Source: a virus
Strand: one strand, 5' to 3'
DNA length: 43,242 nt
IMG/VR virus record: IMGVR_UViG_3300034158_000003
Coordinates: 1 to 43,242 of that record
Program-made: the position numbers and the translations under genes
Notes under the pieces: generated by a model
The model's database searches: none
What the model was told of the DNA's origin: nothing
What the model saw: the letters and a program-made list of their open reading frames with translations, nothing else
Part shown: positions 1-6,023 of the stretch, one piece after another
Layout of the letters: the number at the start of each line of letters is the position of its first letter
Position numbering within the stretch: position 1 is the first letter of the stretch

Positions 1-127
1 GAGCTCGAAATGGCACGCGACGATCTGGTCATTTTCAAAAGTGCAGTGTCTGCCCTCTGGGAGGCGTCTAAAAAACTGGTCTTTTGTGCCAGAACCACGG
101 GAGGAACAGCCGGGCCAGATCAGGGCT
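1..127. repeat. Terminal direct repeat, left copy
   Basis: Identical over 127 bases to the right end of the window (43116-43242). The reading frame entering at base 1 is the same frame that leaves at the right end, so both copies represent one locus. An exact 127-base overlap is what a de Bruijn assembler run at k=127 leaves on a circular contig. A real short terminal redundancy is less likely but not excluded. Confidence 0.95.
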
Positions 128-450
128 TGATGGATGCCTGCGCCGCTGTTGAAGGCGTTATCACTCTCGGCGGAATTGCTCGAGCAATGGATGAGTTCGA
201 ACAAATGACCGCTGAACGTGACGACCTGAAGATGCGTCTTGAGCAGGCGCGCGACCGGAAGAACTCCATCGTTGACCTTCAGCAGCGCCTGACAGCCGCC
301 GAGCAGCGGAATGCGACTCTCGAAAGCCTTGTTCGCCAGTTTCAAGACGTTGCTTACGGCGGCTTCCTGGATGACGACCACCTGCTCCGTATGCAGCGTG
401 ATATTGACGCCGCATTGGATAAGCCCACCGAATCGGGAGCAAGCGAATGA
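1..450 (+). CDS. 3' part of a 242-aa coiled-coil phage protein (starts at 42837)
   Basis: The frame is open from base 1 and continues the gene starting at 42837 once the terminal repeat is merged, giving 242 aa. The first Met inside this part (base 10) is internal residue 97 and is not a believable start. The C-terminal part contains a heptad-like stretch around ELAALREELEMARDDL and a second Glu/Arg/Gln-rich segment, suggesting a coiled coil. It resembles the hypothetical proteins of phage accessory regions that combine a short conserved head with an ELAxLREEL helix. Function unknown. It overlaps the next gene by ATGA, so it belongs to the same operon. Confidence 0.8.
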   Translation, partial: ELEMARDDLVIFKSAVSALWEASKKLVFCARTTGGTAGPDQGLMDACAAVEGVITLGGIARAMDEFEQMTAERDDLKMRLEQARDRKNSIVDLQQRLTAAEQRNATLESLVRQFQDVAYGGFLDDDHLLRMQRDIDAALDKPTESGASE

Positions 451-737
451 GTCTGTTCCAGTGTGAAGAGTGCGGCTGCTGTGACAACACGGCCACCAGC
501 GGATATTGGTTCCGTGATGACGAAGGCAACCAATGCAAAGGTCGCAAGCTTTGTGCGGTTTGCGACCCGAGCATAGGAAAATGGCATGACGTGTTCCCGC
601 GCCGATTACTACCGAAAGGCGAGTTCCACACCAATCAGCGTGGAAACCTTGAGCACACTGCAACAGGCGCGGAAGACTTCAGGGTTTTTGAAATCAAGAA
701 AGGGGCAAGCAAATGCGACCCAGTGAAGCAAAGCTGA
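447..737 (+). CDS. Small Cys-rich zinc-binding phage protein
   Basis: 96 aa. The N-terminus has Cys pairs (CEECGCC near residues 6-12) and a second pair (CAVC near 36-39), followed by a WHDVF motif, an arrangement expected to bind zinc. Short proteins of this type are frequent in accessory operons of proteobacterial phages and have no known role. The ATG overlaps the stop of the upstream gene (ATGA) and is preceded by GGAGC, so the start is well supported. The last 25 nt overlap the following small ORF. Confidence 0.8.
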   Translation: MSLFQCEECGCCDNTATSGYWFRDDEGNQCKGRKLCAVCDPSIGKWHDVFPRRLLPKGEFHTNQRGNLEHTATGAEDFRVFEIKKGASKCDPVKQS

Positions 738-865
738 AAGTTGTGTGGCAATCGGACAAGCAAGAATTCATTGCTACCCACCCCAACACAAACGTCAAAG
801 GCTACGGCCGGTCTCCAGGCGAATCGGTCCGCAACTGGGAATTCTGGTGGAATATCCCCTACTAA
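713..865 (+). CDS. Small hypothetical protein, 50 aa
   Basis: Starts MRPSEAKLKVVWQSD and ends NWEFWWNIPY. It has a ribosome site (AAGGGGC) a few bases upstream, overlaps the 3' end of the preceding gene and ends 11 bases before the next start, so it fits the tightly packed operon. It is rich in Trp and aromatic residues at the C-terminus. No family was recognised with certainty. Support comes from position, ribosome site and codon use. Confidence 0.6.
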   Translation: MRPSEAKLKVVWQSDKQEFIATHPNTNVKGYGRSPGESVRNWEFWWNIPY

Positions 866-876
866 GGAGCAAGCGA

Positions 877-1533
877 ATGAGCAGTAAAATTGAACCAAAG
901 TTCTACGCAGTCGATGCGCTGGACGCATACCCGGAGCCGGTCGGCACTGACGACAAGCTTGAACTCAATCAAGAAATGGGCGCCGTGTACGTTCACCTGA
1001 ACTACAAGCGCGCAAAACTGGTCGGCCTGCAATCGCTGGACTACCTGATCAAAAATCTTGATCTGATCCGCGTAGAAGCACTCGGGCCAAGAGTCGCCGC
1101 CCCTGTCGTCGAGCGGCAGGGGGATGCCAGCCCAGGTTTCACGGAGTGGTTCCGTGACCACGGTAAAGAAGCCATGCAGCACGAGCTCAGCGTCGAAGAC
1201 TTGATGGAAGGTGCCTACGGTGCTGGCGTCAAAGCGGAGAGGGCTAAGCGCCAGCGTGAGCCGGTGGCCACCGTTGTTGACTTCGGCCACAAGGAAGGCT
1301 GGATCGCCCAGGGCATTGTGCTCCAGTGGTGCGCGGGCGTGAAACAGGAAGACCACGTCGGCGCGAAACTGTACAGCCATCCGGCCGAGCAGCCCGCTCC
1401 GTCATCGGTGCTCAACGAAAGGCTGGCGGCAATCCTTCTTTCTCTGCGCACTAATGCAAAACCCGAGCTATTTGCACCGGGACAATTGGCTGAGGTGGAC
1501 GCCTGCCTCGACAAGGTCAAGGAGCTGAATTAA
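877..1533 (+). CDS. Hypothetical phage protein, 218 aa
   Basis: The start at 877 is chosen because AAGGAGC lies just upstream. An in-frame extension to 745 would overlap the preceding small gene and has no ribosome site. The sequence is soluble and mixed alpha/beta. The N-terminal 75 residues look like one unit (FYAVDALDAYPEPV to the YLIKNLDLIRVE segment), followed by a Lys/Glu/Arg-rich middle and a helical C-terminus. No catalytic motif was recognised. The stop overlaps the next start as TAATG, indicating translational coupling. Confidence 0.7.
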   Translation: MSSKIEPKFYAVDALDAYPEPVGTDDKLELNQEMGAVYVHLNYKRAKLVGLQSLDYLIKNLDLIRVEALGPRVAAPVVERQGDASPGFTEWFRDHGKEAMQHELSVEDLMEGAYGAGVKAERAKRQREPVATVVDFGHKEGWIAQGIVLQWCAGVKQEDHVGAKLYSHPAEQPAPSSVLNERLAAILLSLRTNAKPELFAPGQLAEVDACLDKVKELN

Positions 1534-2018
1534 TGAGCCGTCAGCAAATCACGCTCGACCATAGAATCAGTGCTCATGAGATGCGGACGTCCGGTAGGAC
1601 CTGGGCAGCTGTCGAGATGGAGCTTGGATTCTGCCGGGATAGCCTGCGCTCAAACATGAAGAAAAACGGCCTAGAGATGCAGGTCAAGTTCGGAAAAGTG
1701 CCTGTCGGAAAGCTATCTGCGCCAGCTCATGAAATCCGGTTTCATGTCATGCGCCTTGGAACCAGAAAGAATGTCGCAAAACTGTACGGCTGCGGCTATG
1801 TGACCGTGTACCAGGCGCTACCAACTGAAGACATTGACCTTTATCAGCGCGGACAGATGGTAAGCATCGGCGGCATCATGGCAAAGAAGTGCCTTCAATG
1901 CGGAACGGCAAAAGAGCTTGAGAAGTTCTGGTCTAACCCTTCGGCTGCATCGGGATGCCGCGAGACGTGCGACTCATGCAGATTGAAAGCAAGGCAGGAG
2001 AAGTACAATATCCACTAG
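1533..2018 (+). CDS. HTH protein with C-terminal four-Cys zinc ribbon
   Basis: 161 aa. Residues about 10-45 and 75-96 each read like helix-turn-helix units (RTWAAVEMELGFCRDSLRSN; RKNVAKLYGCGYVTVYQAL). Residues 117-155 carry C120-x2-C123 and C146-x2-C149, a zinc ribbon with the same spacing style as the N-terminus of the HNH endonuclease encoded head-on at 2064-2642. Family knowledge: such HTH plus zinc-ribbon proteins occur next to HNH enzymes and probably bind DNA. It is the last gene of the plus-strand operon and is followed directly by a terminator. A separate short protein starting at Met117 is possible but has a poor ribosome site. Confidence 0.65.
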   Translation: MSRQQITLDHRISAHEMRTSGRTWAAVEMELGFCRDSLRSNMKKNGLEMQVKFGKVPVGKLSAPAHEIRFHVMRLGTRKNVAKLYGCGYVTVYQALPTEDIDLYQRGQMVSIGGIMAKKCLQCGTAKELEKFWSNPSAASGCRETCDSCRLKARQEKYNIH

Positions 2019-2040
2019 TCAACGCTTCCAGTGATACCAG

Positions 2041-2065
2041 GCCGCCCCACTAAGGCGGCTTTTTT
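2041..2065 (+). terminator. Rho-independent terminator of the plus-strand accessory operon
   Basis: GCCGCC, a 7-base loop, GGCGGC and then six T. It lies 22 bases after the stop of the last plus-strand gene and overlaps the very 3' end of the convergent HNH gene. Confidence 0.85.
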
Positions 2066-2642
2066 ACGCCTGCATTTTCTCGCGCTGCTGTACCTGTCCA
2101 TTTTCTTTTGCCCAGATATCCGGGTGTTTTGCGCCCTTTGACAGGTTGCATTTAGGGCATAGGCATTGCAGATTTTCAGGCCAGTTAGAGCCGCCAAGCG
2201 CAAGCGGCATGACATGGTCAATGTGATACTTATTATCTCCATCAGTAGATAATTTAGTTTTGCAGTTTGCGCAAAGCCCGCGCTGTGACTGAAAAATTAA
2301 TCTAACTTCATCAGCGGTATGCTTGCCTTCTGCGTTTAGCTTTAGCGCTCTACGGTTTCTTCTATGCTCTGAAATTGTTTCAGGGTGCCTAGCCCTATAT
2401 CTGCGATCTTTCTCGGCAACCTTCTCGGGGTTCTTGGCGGCATATTTCATTTGTTGCTTTGAGCGTTCTCCAGGCCTTGAAATCCTGTACGCCCGCTGAT
2501 AATCGGAAATATTTTTGGCATTTTTAGCCCTATGCTCTTTCCTGCACGTTTTGCAATGAGGTTGCAGGCCGTCGCTTCTTGCGGAGTGCTTATCGAATTC
2601 ATTTTTTGGCTTTTCAGTTTTGCATTTTTTGCATATTTTCAT
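2064..2642 (-). CDS. Free-standing HNH endonuclease with N-terminal zinc ribbon
   Basis: 192 aa from the ATG at 2642. The N-terminus has C3-x2-C6 and C30-x2-C33 (zinc ribbon), the middle is basic and helical (residues 40-110), and the C-terminus is a classical HNH domain: C124-x2-C127, the YHIDH motif (H140, D142, H143), N157 and C162-x2-C165. The fold predicts a metal-dependent DNA nicking or cutting enzyme, typical of homing endonucleases or packaging-associated HNH proteins. Here it is far from terminase, so a homing role is more likely. The gene is visibly more AT-rich than its neighbours and sits between two terminators, which suggests acquisition. A longer in-frame ORF begins at 2756 but would run into the upstream terminator. 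Confidence 0.9.
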   Translation of the reverse strand: MKICKKCKTEKPKNEFDKHSARSDGLQPHCKTCRKEHRAKNAKNISDYQRAYRISRPGERSKQQMKYAAKNPEKVAEKDRRYRARHPETISEHRRNRRALKLNAEGKHTADEVRLIFQSQRGLCANCKTKLSTDGDNKYHIDHVMPLALGGSNWPENLQCLCPKCNLSKGAKHPDIWAKENGQVQQREKMQA

Positions 2643-2756
2643 GGCGCTCACCCGTCTAAGTGGCCGTCGATTGGTTTGCAGCAGGCGATGACGAATCGCT
2701 TTTCGGATGCCTCCTAGCTGCGAGTTGATTCTATCCATACGGCGGCGCTCGGGCAA

Positions 2757-2783
2757 TAAAAAGCCCCATCCGAGGATAGGGCT
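2757..2783 (-). terminator. Terminator after the primase-like gene
   Basis: Read on the minus strand: AGCCCTATCC, a two-base centre (TC), GGATGGGGCT and then TTTTTATT. The 10-bp stem contains one G-T pair. It ends the repressor/primase transcript before the HNH gene. Confidence 0.85.
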
Positions 2784-2830
2784 AGTACCGGCGACGAGCT
2801 TGACAGGAGCATCGCTAAGGAGTTGTCAGC

Positions 2831-3700
2831 CTATGCGCAGCAGGCTTTTCTGTCAACCTTAGCGTAAGGATCCAGTGGTAGCGCGATGACAGCACGGCCT
2901 TCGTCAACATGGTGATCAGCTTCGGATGGATCACAGCCGATGTGCGTGAATCGGTCCCTGCAGTTGGCCAGCATCCAGTTGAAGTTGTCGTATTCCATGG
3001 CGCACAGGACGCGGCTTTTTCCGAGCTGCGACCACCAGATCCGCCAGGCGTGCGCGTAGTCGATGCAAATAATTGTTTTGCCGTCGTGCTCGCCTTCTGG
3101 TTCAAGGATGGCGGTCGAGCCGAACGATGGGTTCCCGGCTGCGTAGGTGATCGAGCCTGATTTCATAATGGCGGCAACGTTGACTGTCTCGCCGATGTTG
3201 TTGATCAGCGGAACCATCAGGATGCCCTTGCTGTTGACCGAGCTGCAAATATTGGAAGCGGTGTTGTTCGTCATGAGGTATGGATGCATTTCTGTTAGAT
3301 GGGTGCGCGACATGATGTCGGCTGATTTCTGGCTGTCTTCGGCGTGACTCGGCAGCTCGCAGCGTGTTGCCCGAACAATCTTCTTGCGCGGCGCCGCCGA
3401 ACTCTCAAGCGTCAGCTCGCCAAGAATTGACTGGACGGCATCGCGGAAGCTCATGCCTGGATTCATCTCGCGGACGAACCCGACTGCATCACCGCCTGCG
3501 CCGCATCCGAAACAGTAGTACATGCCCTTCGCGTCATTAGTCGTGAAGCTGCCGGATTTCTCTTTGTGGAATGGGCAGACCGCCGACCAGTTTTTCCCGG
3601 TCTTCTTTAGGTCGGGGAGGTATCCGCGAACGACGCCGACAATATCCTCGTTGGCCCTGTCGACGATATGTTGCGGCACAAGCTCACGGTCGCCGCTCAC
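2831..3700 (-). CDS. CHC2 zinc-finger primase-like protein with degraded Toprim region
   Basis: 289 aa. A GTG start overlaps the stop of the repressor gene (GTGA). Residues 42-66 form the DnaG-type CHC2 finger (C42-x2-H45 ... C63-x2-C66, with the YYCFGCGAGGDAVGFV signature), which binds template DNA in primases. Residues 139-190 resemble the linker of phage Toprim primases (HPYL ... LMVPLINNIGE ... YAAG). Residues 209-262 align by eye with a Toprim fold, but the catalytic EGYATA-like Glu is replaced (IDYAHA) and the acidic DxD becomes DPSEAD. The protein may still bind DNA or recruit a primase without full catalysis. It is co-transcribed with the repressor and closed by the terminator at 2757. 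Confidence 0.8.
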   Translation of the reverse strand: MSGDRELVPQHIVDRANEDIVGVVRGYLPDLKKTGKNWSAVCPFHKEKSGSFTTNDAKGMYYCFGCGAGGDAVGFVREMNPGMSFRDAVQSILGELTLESSAAPRKKIVRATRCELPSHAEDSQKSADIMSRTHLTEMHPYLMTNNTASNICSSVNSKGILMVPLINNIGETVNVAAIMKSGSITYAAGNPSFGSTAILEPEGEHDGKTIICIDYAHAWRIWWSQLGKSRVLCAMEYDNFNWMLANCRDRFTHIGCDPSEADHHVDEGRAVIALPLDPYAKVDRKACCA

Positions 3701-4134
3701 TTCTGAAGACTCAGCAGCGTAGGCAGCTTGATTGCCGGGATGCGACCGCGAGACTTCCAGGTGTGATAGTCGGAGACGCTGCAAAATGCGGCGGCACACA
3801 GGTTGCTGACGCTGCCGAATTGTTTGGCTAGGCTGACCAGCAGCTTGGCGTCACCAGTGATTGCCACCGGCTTAACGCCTGGATTCGGACCTGGGAATTC
3901 CTGCGCCCATTCTTCAGCAGTCAGGTCAGGCCGAAACTCTTCTTTCATTCGCCCGGTCTTCTCCGCCAGCGCGAAGGCGGCTCGGCGGGACATGTAGCCC
4001 CTTTTAACCCAGAGCGCCGCCGCTGGCTGGCAGACACCGACAGCGCGACCCAGCGCGGCCGCAGAGCCGTATTCATCGATCAGGCTTGCAAGCACTCGGC
4101 CCCGGTCGTCTTGCTGAAGATCAATTGGAGGCAT
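3697..4134 (-). CDS. Small transcriptional repressor with two tandem Cro/YdaS-like HTH units
   Basis: 145 aa. Residues 23-60 read as a YdaS/Cro-like HTH (AALGRAVGVCQPAAALWVKR). Residues 106-143 repeat the pattern (GSVSNLCAAAFCSVSDYHTW, then KSRGRIPAIKL). A Pro/Gly linker (81-92) joins them. Members of this family are phage repressors that bind short operators. The gene is divergent from the early operon at 4215, and a 13-bp dyad lies between the two promoters, so autoregulation and early-gene control are likely. In-frame upstream Met codons are ignored because they lie across the promoter region. CI-like or Cro-like behaviour cannot be told from sequence. Confidence 0.8.
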   Translation of the reverse strand: MPPIDLQQDDRGRVLASLIDEYGSAAALGRAVGVCQPAAALWVKRGYMSRRAAFALAEKTGRMKEEFRPDLTAEEWAQEFPGPNPGVKPVAITGDAKLLVSLAKQFGSVSNLCAAAFCSVSDYHTWKSRGRIPAIKLPTLLSLQK

Positions 4135-4147
4135 AATTAATTCCGTG

Positions 4148-4177
4148 TTGACATAGTGATTATGTTTCGCGGATAGT
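4148..4177 (+). promoter_or_regulatory. Early promoter and operator, plus strand
   Basis: TTGACA at 4148-4153 with GATAGT (18-bp spacer) or GGATAG (17-bp). The spacer contains the dyad CATAGTGATTATG at 4152-4164, one of at least six copies of this operator in the genome. It drives the gene at 4215. Confidence 0.75.
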
Positions 4178-4202
4178 ACCACCGGAGAGACAATTATGGC
4201 AA
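4173..4202 (-). promoter_or_regulatory. Promoter for the repressor/primase operon, minus strand
   Basis: On the minus strand TTGCCA (4202-4197) is followed after 18 bp by TACTAT (4178-4173). The predicted start lies just before the dyad at 4152-4164, so a protein bound there would block this promoter and the opposing early promoter together. Confidence 0.55.
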
Positions 4203-4214
4203 TGGAGAAGAGAG

Positions 4215-4427
4215 ATGTCAGACTGGAACAAGATCGAGGATTCCCCGCCGCAAGCTGGCGATTATCTGCTACTGCTCGGTGACGGCTCGATGGCTGTGGG
4301 CTACTGGGATGCGTGGAAAGAATGGTCGCCGAGCGGGGTATACCCAACATATGACGGCTGCGGCACAGTCGCTTTCGATGCAGCTCCAACTTACTGGCAA
4401 CCACTTCCTGAGCCGCCAGTAAAATGA
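4215..4427 (+). CDS. DUF551-like small protein
   Basis: 70 aa. It shows the DUF551 layout: an N-terminal W-x(5)-P-P segment (WNKIEDSPPQAG), a central VGYWDAW stretch and a C-terminal THWMPLP-like ending (TYWQPLPEPP). DUF551 proteins are common in phages of Enterobacteria and Pseudomonas and have no established role. It is the first gene after the early promoter, with GGAGAAG upstream of the ATG. A second DUF551-like gene lies at 42512. The stop overlaps the next ATG. Confidence 0.8.
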   Translation: MSDWNKIEDSPPQAGDYLLLLGDGSMAVGYWDAWKEWSPSGVYPTYDGCGTVAFDAAPTYWQPLPEPPVK

Positions 4428-4687
4428 AGACGCACAGCAGATGCCGCCACTGCCTGGCCAGGCGCAAGCTCAAGAAACACCCGGAAGCCTATCGCCTCCA
4501 GCCAAAATGCCTATGCGGCGCCCGAGACTGGCGCAAGGACGAATACCGTCACCGAGTCGAGGTCGTGCAAATGCGCGCCAAGACGGGCAGATACCTACCC
4601 TGCCACGCTGATTGTTTTCCGCACCCGCACCGAGCCGGCTCGACAGGCTGCAAATTTGACAAAGACTTTAATTATCGCGACAACTGA
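4424..4687 (+). CDS. Cys/His-rich zinc protein of phage early regions
   Basis: 87 aa. C-x2-C near residues 7-10 (CRHCLARRKLKKHPEAY), then a C-x-C and the GARDWRKD motif, then CHADCFPHPHRAGS ... C. Basic throughout (Lys/Arg). This motif set is familiar from small phage proteins encoded beside replication genes. Zinc binding is likely and the role is unknown. ATGA overlap with the preceding gene places it in the early operon. Confidence 0.8.
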   Translation: MKTHSRCRHCLARRKLKKHPEAYRLQPKCLCGARDWRKDEYRHRVEVVQMRAKTGRYLPCHADCFPHPHRAGSTGCKFDKDFNYRDN

Positions 4688-4696
4688 TTCGATGGT

Positions 4697-4713
4697 TTGA
4701 TATAGTTGTTATC
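4697..4713 (+). promoter_or_regulatory. Weak relative of the operator/promoter unit
   Basis: TTGATATAGTTGTTATC keeps most of the TTGACATAGTTATTATG unit, but its -10 (GAAATG) is poor. Downstream the usual GACAGGAGCAA ribosome site precedes the ParB-like gene, so the unit may be a diverged copy. Confidence 0.5.
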
Positions 4714-4741
4714 CGCACGGAAATGACAGGAGCAACATAAA

Positions 4742-5656
4742 TTGGCCTATACCCTCAACAACATCGCATCCGACAAAGAAAACACCGCGGCAAAACGTGG
4801 TGATTCGATCCGCGCACTGCACAGCAAAATCAAGATCGTCAACGGTTTCAATGAGCGTGATTTTCAGCGCGAAGACGTGCGCCTTCATATCGCCTCAATC
4901 GTCGCTGCACTGATTGCTGGCGAGCCGATTCCTGCGCTGGTCGTCTGGACGAATCCAGAAACCGGCGACATCGAGCTGGTCGATGGCGAGTGCCGTTATT
5001 GGGCCTACAGCGATTTCGCTGGCTCCTACCCGGATCGCTTCGACGGTTATGTGAGTGTCGTTCCGTTCCAGGGCACGCCAGCACAGCGTAAGGCCATGGT
5101 AGCCAAGAGCAACAGCCAGCTGCCGCTTGATCCTGTCCAGCGTGGCCGCGTTTATCTTTCCCTGCGCGATGAACACGGCATGACTCGCCAGGATATCGCC
5201 GCCGAAATAGGCAAGTCCCTGGCGCACGTCGATCAGATGATTCTGCTGGCCAGTGCAAAGCCTGAAGTTCTGGCTGCGGTCGACTCTGGATCTATCAGCG
5301 CCACAGAGGCCGTGAAGCTGACTCGCGAGCATGGTGACGATGCGCCAGCCGAGCTGGAGCGCCTCCAGGAGGCCGCTAAAGATCTCGGCAAGGACAAGGT
5401 GACGGCCAAGGTTGCCAAGCCTAAAGCGCCGAGTCGTCCAAAGGTTGACATGGTTGTTTCTAATGCGGTGGTGTTGGTCAAGTCATTGACCGCTGAGCAA
5501 TTGGAAGCCTGCGAACTTCCTGAGCGCGGCTTCATCGCCATTGATTCTCACGCACTCGCCGATCTCATCCAGGCCGTCAACGACATGCGCGAATCTGGCA
5601 AGGCGTTGGATGCTGATAAGCAAGCGGAATTGTTTGAGGGTGAAAATAATGAATAA
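4742..5656 (+). CDS. ParB/Spo0J-like nuclease-fold DNA-binding protein
   Basis: 304 aa from a TTG start placed 8 bases after GGAGC; no upstream ATG is available in frame. Residues 20-125 match the ParB N-terminal domain (LHSKIKIVNGFNERDF; IPALVVWTNPETG; VDGECRYWAY in place of the DGERR box; KAMVAKSNSQLPLDPVQRG). Residues 140-170 form the HTH (MTRQDIAAEIGKSLAHVDQM). The C-terminus is helical and Lys/Pro-linked. Phage ParB-like proteins act in plasmid-type partition, gene regulation or as nucleases. No ParA is present, so partition is unlikely. The 3' end overlaps the next gene. Confidence 0.85.
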   Translation: MAYTLNNIASDKENTAAKRGDSIRALHSKIKIVNGFNERDFQREDVRLHIASIVAALIAGEPIPALVVWTNPETGDIELVDGECRYWAYSDFAGSYPDRFDGYVSVVPFQGTPAQRKAMVAKSNSQLPLDPVQRGRVYLSLRDEHGMTRQDIAAEIGKSLAHVDQMILLASAKPEVLAAVDSGSISATEAVKLTREHGDDAPAELERLQEAAKDLGKDKVTAKVAKPKAPSRPKVDMVVSNAVVLVKSLTAEQLEACELPERGFIAIDSHALADLIQAVNDMRESGKALDADKQAELFEGENNE

Positions 5657-6023
5657 GCCGATCCCACCGATAAAAGCCTACGACGTGCAGAGCGACGAAT
5701 ACGGGACAATTGAGTTTGCCCGCTATAGCGTGGTCGCTCGACGTGACGGCGCCAACGAACTGAACATTGATTTTGAAGATGTTGTTTCGTGCCGAAGAGT
5801 GCCAGAGCTGGATAAATACGCCGGCGTTAAAGGCGGCGTACCTATGAAGGTTTTGGTCGAAGAACACGGCTGGTCGCAGGAGTGTGGGAGCTGCTATCGC
5901 CGAGTTTATAGCGACGAAAAAGCCCGCGTATGGGTAACGGACAATCAGGTTTGCTGCGACCTTGAATGCGAGGCGCGCCGCGAGAATTATCACCGCAATG
6001 TCGGCATCAAGGATGATGAATAA
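5649..6023 (+). CDS. Hypothetical Cys-containing protein, 124 aa
   Basis: The start at 5649 is preferred to an in-frame opening at 5541 because it gives an 8-bp overlap with the ParB-like gene and a GAGGG ribosome site (GAGGGTGAAAATAATG). The C-terminal half has CGSC ... CCDLEC, possibly a zinc site. No family recognised. It lies between the ParB-like and helicase genes, and its stop overlaps the helicase ATG. Confidence 0.65.
   Translation: MNKPIPPIKAYDVQSDEYGTIEFARYSVVARRDGANELNIDFEDVVSCRRVPELDKYAGVKGGVPMKVLVEEHGWSQECGSCYRRVYSDEKARVWVTDNQVCCDLECEARRENYHRNVGIKDDE

Noticed and set aside
10-450. Independent 146-aa gene starting at base 10
   Set aside because: The frame is continuous with the gene beginning at 42837 once the terminal repeat is merged.
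4196-4426. Out-of-frame ORF starting ATG GCA ATG GAG with a fair ribosome site
   Set aside because: Overlaps the whole DUF551-like gene in another frame and encodes an Arg-rich sequence without family likeness.
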